Shown in pieces: positions 63,542 to 64,000 of a stretch of 64,000 bases of DNA. A program made the translations under genes and the position numbers. This DNA is from Progne subis subis (taxonomy: Eukaryota; Chordata; Aves; Passeriformes; Hirundinidae). Position 1 is the stretch's first letter; every line of letters starts with the position of its first letter. The notes under the pieces were generated by a model. The model searched no databases. It was not told the origin of the DNA and worked only from the letters and a program-made list of their open reading frames with translations. The stretch lies in the NCBI GenBank assembly GCA_022316685.1, contig JAKJHU010000030.1, positions 6,021,058 to 6,085,057 on the forward strand, in the 5' to 3' direction.

Positions 63542-64000
63542 GCTGCAATAGGTACAGGAATATGGAAAAAAAATTTGAAAATAGGTAGGCTTTAATCTCC
63601 AGACTTTAGTCTGAGGCTATACTACTTACTCTGCTTTTCTCCTCTTTTCCTTTTGCTATCAGTCTGGTCAATATTGCTAACTATGTCTGAGTTTCTCATA
63701 TTAGTTATGATGGTGGTGATAGCAAGAAGTCAATTCAAAGGCTGGACAGTTTTGGAACTGGTTGTATAGAAGTAAAGAAAATGACAGAAAAGGAAATTGA
63801 ATGTGGTGAAGGAGAAAATGTAATAGTGATTGTGAGAGTATTCCTGAAGGCTGTTCCACCCTGCCAGCCACCTCACAGGTTTCTGGTCTGACCCAAATAG
63901 ATAACCAGCAAGAAGGGTGCCATCAGTAATGGTGAGTAAAGAAATCTGAAAGCAAAAGTTTTGTGTCCAGGATGACAAGTTGGGAGCTGCAGATCCCTGT
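63542..64000. other. Intronic sequence, no gene seen
   Basis: Unique-looking AT-rich sequence. The minus-strand 82-codon frame has no recognisable homology. Confidence 0.55.

Larger units (their letters stand above)
45413..64000 (+). other. RIMS2: Downstream RIMS2 intron (partial, at least 18.5 kb)
   Basis: No sequence matching the next constitutive RIM2 exons (the HPVTWQPSKDGD and PDZ region) was found between the donor and the window end. One weak cassette-exon candidate at about 53008 is listed separately. The intron is inferred from the donor and the absence of the next exon. Confidence 0.7.

Noticed and set aside
1..64000. CRISPR arrays, operons, rRNA, tRNA or phage genes
   Set aside because: None seen. 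The sequence is an animal nuclear intron with LINEs, and the repeats are microsatellites or tandem duplications without spacers.

Overview
The window looks like one piece of an AT-rich bird nuclear genome. It holds several truncated copies of the CR1 LINE in the two forms typical of birds, abundant microsatellites, no Alu/L1-type elements, and very large introns. I see no prokaryotic, organellar or viral gene organisation. Nearly all of the sequence is intronic or non-coding. The many short reading frames of 60-140 codons have no recognisable protein homology and behave like chance ORFs.

The one strongly supported gene segment is an internal coding exon on the + strand at 44487-45412 (926 bp, 308 complete codons plus a split codon at each end). 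It encodes the low-complexity Arg/Ser/Glu-rich linker between the zinc-finger and PDZ domains of the presynaptic active-zone scaffold RIM. The wording of the protein (YRSDPNLARYPVKP, RARHERRHSDVSLAN, a PPPPKPHK stretch, the STPEYTSCDD tail) fits RIMS2 better than its paralogue RIMS1. The exon has a clean acceptor (TTTAG|G) and donor (AG|GTAAGA). On this reading, 1-44486 is the upstream intron (at least 44 kb) and 45413-64000 the downstream intron (at least 18.5 kb). I could not find neighbouring constitutive RIMS2 exons, though very short exons could escape a reading by eye.

Layout: 225-340, CR1 3'-end fragment (-). 6345-7250, 0.9 kb degenerate CR1 (+). About 10350-10975, a GC-richer LTR-like block, followed by about 0.75 kb of unassigned GC-richer sequence. 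About 13890-14010, a weak LTR-like patch. 15701-15838, a perfect (CTTTTT)23 tract. 19461-19575, a 58-bp tandem duplication. 20680-21245 and 22262-22618, two more CR1 copies (+), the first interrupted by A35(GA)10. 25120-25460, a dispersed-repeat-like block. 28939-28995 and 33027-33087, short perfect or near-perfect tandem duplications. 31009-31054, (TG)23. 41743-41774, (TA)6(CA)10. 44487-45412, the RIMS2 exon. 46733-46796 and 49632-50290, CR1 (-). About 53008-53087, a possible cryptic or alternative exon. 57640-58160 and 60190-60660, enhancer-like sequence. 61621-61760, a two-phase (TGGTA)11(TGGGA)17 satellite that is a strong G-quadruplex candidate. 63477-63541, (ATT)7 and TTTG/TTTGG repeats.

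I found no clearly new biological system. The items most worth a second look are the two-phase G-rich pentamer satellite, the possible alternative RIMS2 exon, and several enhancer-like intronic blocks whose conservation could be tested by alignment.
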